From Lachnospiraceae bacterium (lineage in GTDB: Bacteria; Bacillota; Clostridia; Lachnospirales; Lachnospiraceae), in NCBI GenBank assembly GCA_017938405.1, contig JAGBBP010000021.1, positions 79,035 to 143,034 of the forward strand: a stretch of DNA of 64,000 bases. Reading direction: 5' to 3'. Shown here piece by piece: positions 62,658 through 64,000 of the stretch; the stretch's first letter is position 1, and each line of letters begins with the position of its first letter. A program made the position numbers and the translations under genes. The notes beneath the pieces are model-generated. The model was not told the DNA's origin, ran no database searches, and saw nothing but the letters and a program-made list of their open reading frames with translations.

Positions 62658-63035
62658 ATGTTAAGAACGGTTTGGGTCGTGGATGATGACACAATGAATT
62701 TAAGAATGGCGGAATTTATTTTAAAACAGGAAAAGTACGATGTGGTAAAAATCGAATCCGGATTGGAATGCTTACAGTTACTGGGAAAAGAAAAGCCGGA
62801 TCTGATTCTTCTGGATGTGCAGATGCCGATTATGAACGGAATTAAAACCTTGGAGCATATCCGGGAAAAGGAAGAAACCAAGGAGATTCCGGTGATCTTT
62901 TTAACTGCTTCTTCAGATACGGAGACTGTAATCGAGGCAGGCAGATTACATGTGGCAGACTATGTGGTGAAGCCGTTTATGCCGCAGGAATTGTTAAGCA
63001 GAGTGGAGAAAGTATTCACAAAAGAAGAAGAGTAG
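62658..63035 (+). CDS. Single-domain response regulator
   Basis: A 125-residue receiver domain with no output domain. The acidic pocket Asp9-Asp11, phospho-acceptor Asp53 (LILLDVQMPIMNG), Thr in FLTASS and Lys in VKPFMP are all present. It resembles receiver 2 of the upstream kinase (VVDDDTMNL followed by MAE in both), so it may have arisen from it. It could be a phosphate sink, a shuttle to another effector, or a CheY-like protein. RBS AAGGAGG is at 62643-62649. Confidence 0.92.
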   Translation: MLRTVWVVDDDTMNLRMAEFILKQEKYDVVKIESGLECLQLLGKEKPDLILLDVQMPIMNGIKTLEHIREKEETKEIPVIFLTASSDTETVIEAGRLHVADYVVKPFMPQELLSRVEKVFTKEEE

Positions 63036-63065
63036 TTATTCCTTCGGGAACGGCGAGAAATAGGC

Positions 63066-63094
63066 TTGCAAGTCAAAACATTCTATGTTACAAT
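63066..63094 (+). promoter_or_regulatory. pyrF promoter
   Basis: TTGCAA (63066-63071), 17-base spacer, TACAAT (63089-63094). The ~70-base leader has a small hairpin TTGGT-AAAC-ACCAA (63141-63154) just before the ribosome binding site; no PyrR-type anti-antiterminator is recognised. Confidence 0.65.
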
Positions 63095-63170
63095 GAGCGC
63101 TGGGGCATGGCGTCGGTAAAAAGTCATGCAAACGAAACGGTTGGTAAACACCAAGGAAAAGGAGACTACT

Positions 63171-64000
63171 ATGGTAAAAGAGCTTATTACGAAGATTCAG
63201 AAGACAAATGCACCGATTGTTGTGGGCCTTGACCCGATGCTTTCCTATGTACCGAACCAGGTAAAGGAAAAGGCATTCGCAGAATTCGGCGAGACGTTAG
63301 AAGGTGCAGCGGAAGCAATCTGGCAGTTCAATAAGGCCATTGTGGATGCGACTTATGATTTGATTCCGGCGGTAAAGCCGCAGGTGGCAATGTATGAGCA
63401 GTTCGGTATTCCGGGCCTCATTGCATTCAAGAAGACCGTGGAGTATTGTAAGGAAAAGGGCCTTGTGGTAATCGGCGATATTAAGCGTGGTGATATCGGT
63501 TCCACCTCCGAGGCATATGCGGTAGGACATCTCGGTAAGGTAGCCGTAGGCAGCAAGAGCTACTATCCGTTTGACGAAGATTTTGTTACGGTAAATCCGT
63601 ATTTGGGAAGTGACGGTGTGAATCCGTTCGTAAAGATTTGTAAGGAAGAAAACAAGGGTTTGTTTATCTTAGTTAAGACCAGTAATCCGTCCAGCGGTGA
63701 GTTCCAGGATCGTTTAGTCGACGGCAGACCGCTGTATGAGTATGTTGGTGAAAAGGTAGCTGAGTGGGGTGCTGATTGCATGGACGGCGACTACAGCAAC
63801 ATCGGTGCGGTAGTAGGCGCTACTTATCCGGAAATGGGTAAGGTGCTTCGTAAGATTATGCCGAAGAGCTTCATCCTGGTACCGGGTTACGGCGCACAGG
63901 GCGGTAAGGCAGCAGACCTGGTTCACTACTTCAACGAAGACGGTCTCGGTGCTATCGTAAACTCCTCCCGCGGCATTATCGCAGCATACAAGCAGGAAGC
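63171..64000 (+). CDS. pyrF: Orotidine 5'-phosphate decarboxylase, 3' end cut by window
   Basis: The last step of UMP synthesis. About 276 residues are visible; the frame runs off the right edge. The catalytic D-x-K-x-x-D array is Asp103, Lys105 and Asp108 (GDIKRGDIGSTSEAYA). VGLDPMLSYVP at the start, and length beyond 270, mark the longer type 2 OMP decarboxylase found with a separate pyrE in clostridia and actinobacteria. AAAGGAG (63158-63164) fixes the ATG. pyrE and others may follow outside the window. Confidence 0.95.
   Translation, partial: MVKELITKIQKTNAPIVVGLDPMLSYVPNQVKEKAFAEFGETLEGAAEAIWQFNKAIVDATYDLIPAVKPQVAMYEQFGIPGLIAFKKTVEYCKEKGLVVIGDIKRGDIGSTSEAYAVGHLGKVAVGSKSYYPFDEDFVTVNPYLGSDGVNPFVKICKEENKGLFILVKTSNPSSGEFQDRLVDGRPLYEYVGEKVAEWGADCMDGDYSNIGAVVGATYPEMGKVLRKIMPKSFILVPGYGAQGGKAADLVHYFNEDGLGAIVNSSRGIIAAYKQE

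Noticed and set aside
63095..63170. PyrR-type attenuator before pyrF
   Set aside because: Only a 5-bp hairpin is present; no anti-antiterminator consensus or terminator is seen.

Overview
The window is ordinary chromosomal DNA of a low-to-mid GC member of the Bacillota, most likely a spore-forming, chemotactic, plant-fibre-using Lachnospiraceae-type clostridium. Evidence: the tig-clpP-clpX-lon-engB and rpmE-DUF1385-prmC-prfA clusters, dipicolinate synthase genes, a chemoreceptor, an exported GH10 xylanase with a GH43 enzyme, a TPP riboswitch before thiT, strong AGGAGG ribosome binding sites and housekeeping-type promoters, many with a TTGC -35 box. I see no rRNA, tRNA, phage, insertion sequence or CRISPR array. 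Both ends cut a gene: an SGNH hydrolase on the left and pyrF on the right.

Left part (1-23 kb): SGNH hydrolase, DJ-1 protein and a convergent Na+/alanine-type symporter; a membrane diguanylate cyclase; glmM; the proteostasis run tig-clpP-clpX-lon-engB; a minus-strand operon of malic enzyme, YtqA-type radical SAM protein and DUF4364 protein; a cytosolic LacI-type sensor fused to GGDEF; an RNA 2'-O-methyltransferase; pgi; a VTC/DUF4956 pair; and an NfeD-SPFH pair. From 23.07 to 23.36 kb lies a gene-free 288-bp nested inverted repeat that no gene explains.

Middle part (23-50 kb): small accessory genes; a TetR regulator with an obvious operator and a chemoreceptor; dpaA-dpaB facing an ATPase gene across a gap that carries SigK-like boxes on both strands; orphan membrane proteins; an OmpR-type two-component pair; the translation cluster rpmE-DUF1385-prmC-prfA; the xylan pair; greA, a DegV protein and glyA; and an SPFH/zinc-ribbon cluster with a tandem gene duplication, resembling the YdjI/YdjG membrane-stress proteins of Bacillus.

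Right part (50-64 kb): thiT with its riboswitch on the minus strand; then a tightly packed plus-strand run of amidase, a TruA family protein with Glu in place of the catalytic Asp, pyrC, two membrane-anchored BMP-family binding proteins, two hybrid histidine kinases and a single-domain receiver, followed by pyrF behind its own promoter. The second kinase holds a whole His-Asp-His-Asp phosphorelay ending in an HD-GYP c-di-GMP phosphodiesterase. The BMP/kinase/HD-GYP cassette, set between two pyrimidine synthesis genes, is the best candidate for an undescribed system here: a nucleoside-like ligand sensed outside the membrane and converted to a c-di-GMP signal. With two GGDEF proteins elsewhere in the window, c-di-GMP turnover is a recurring theme.
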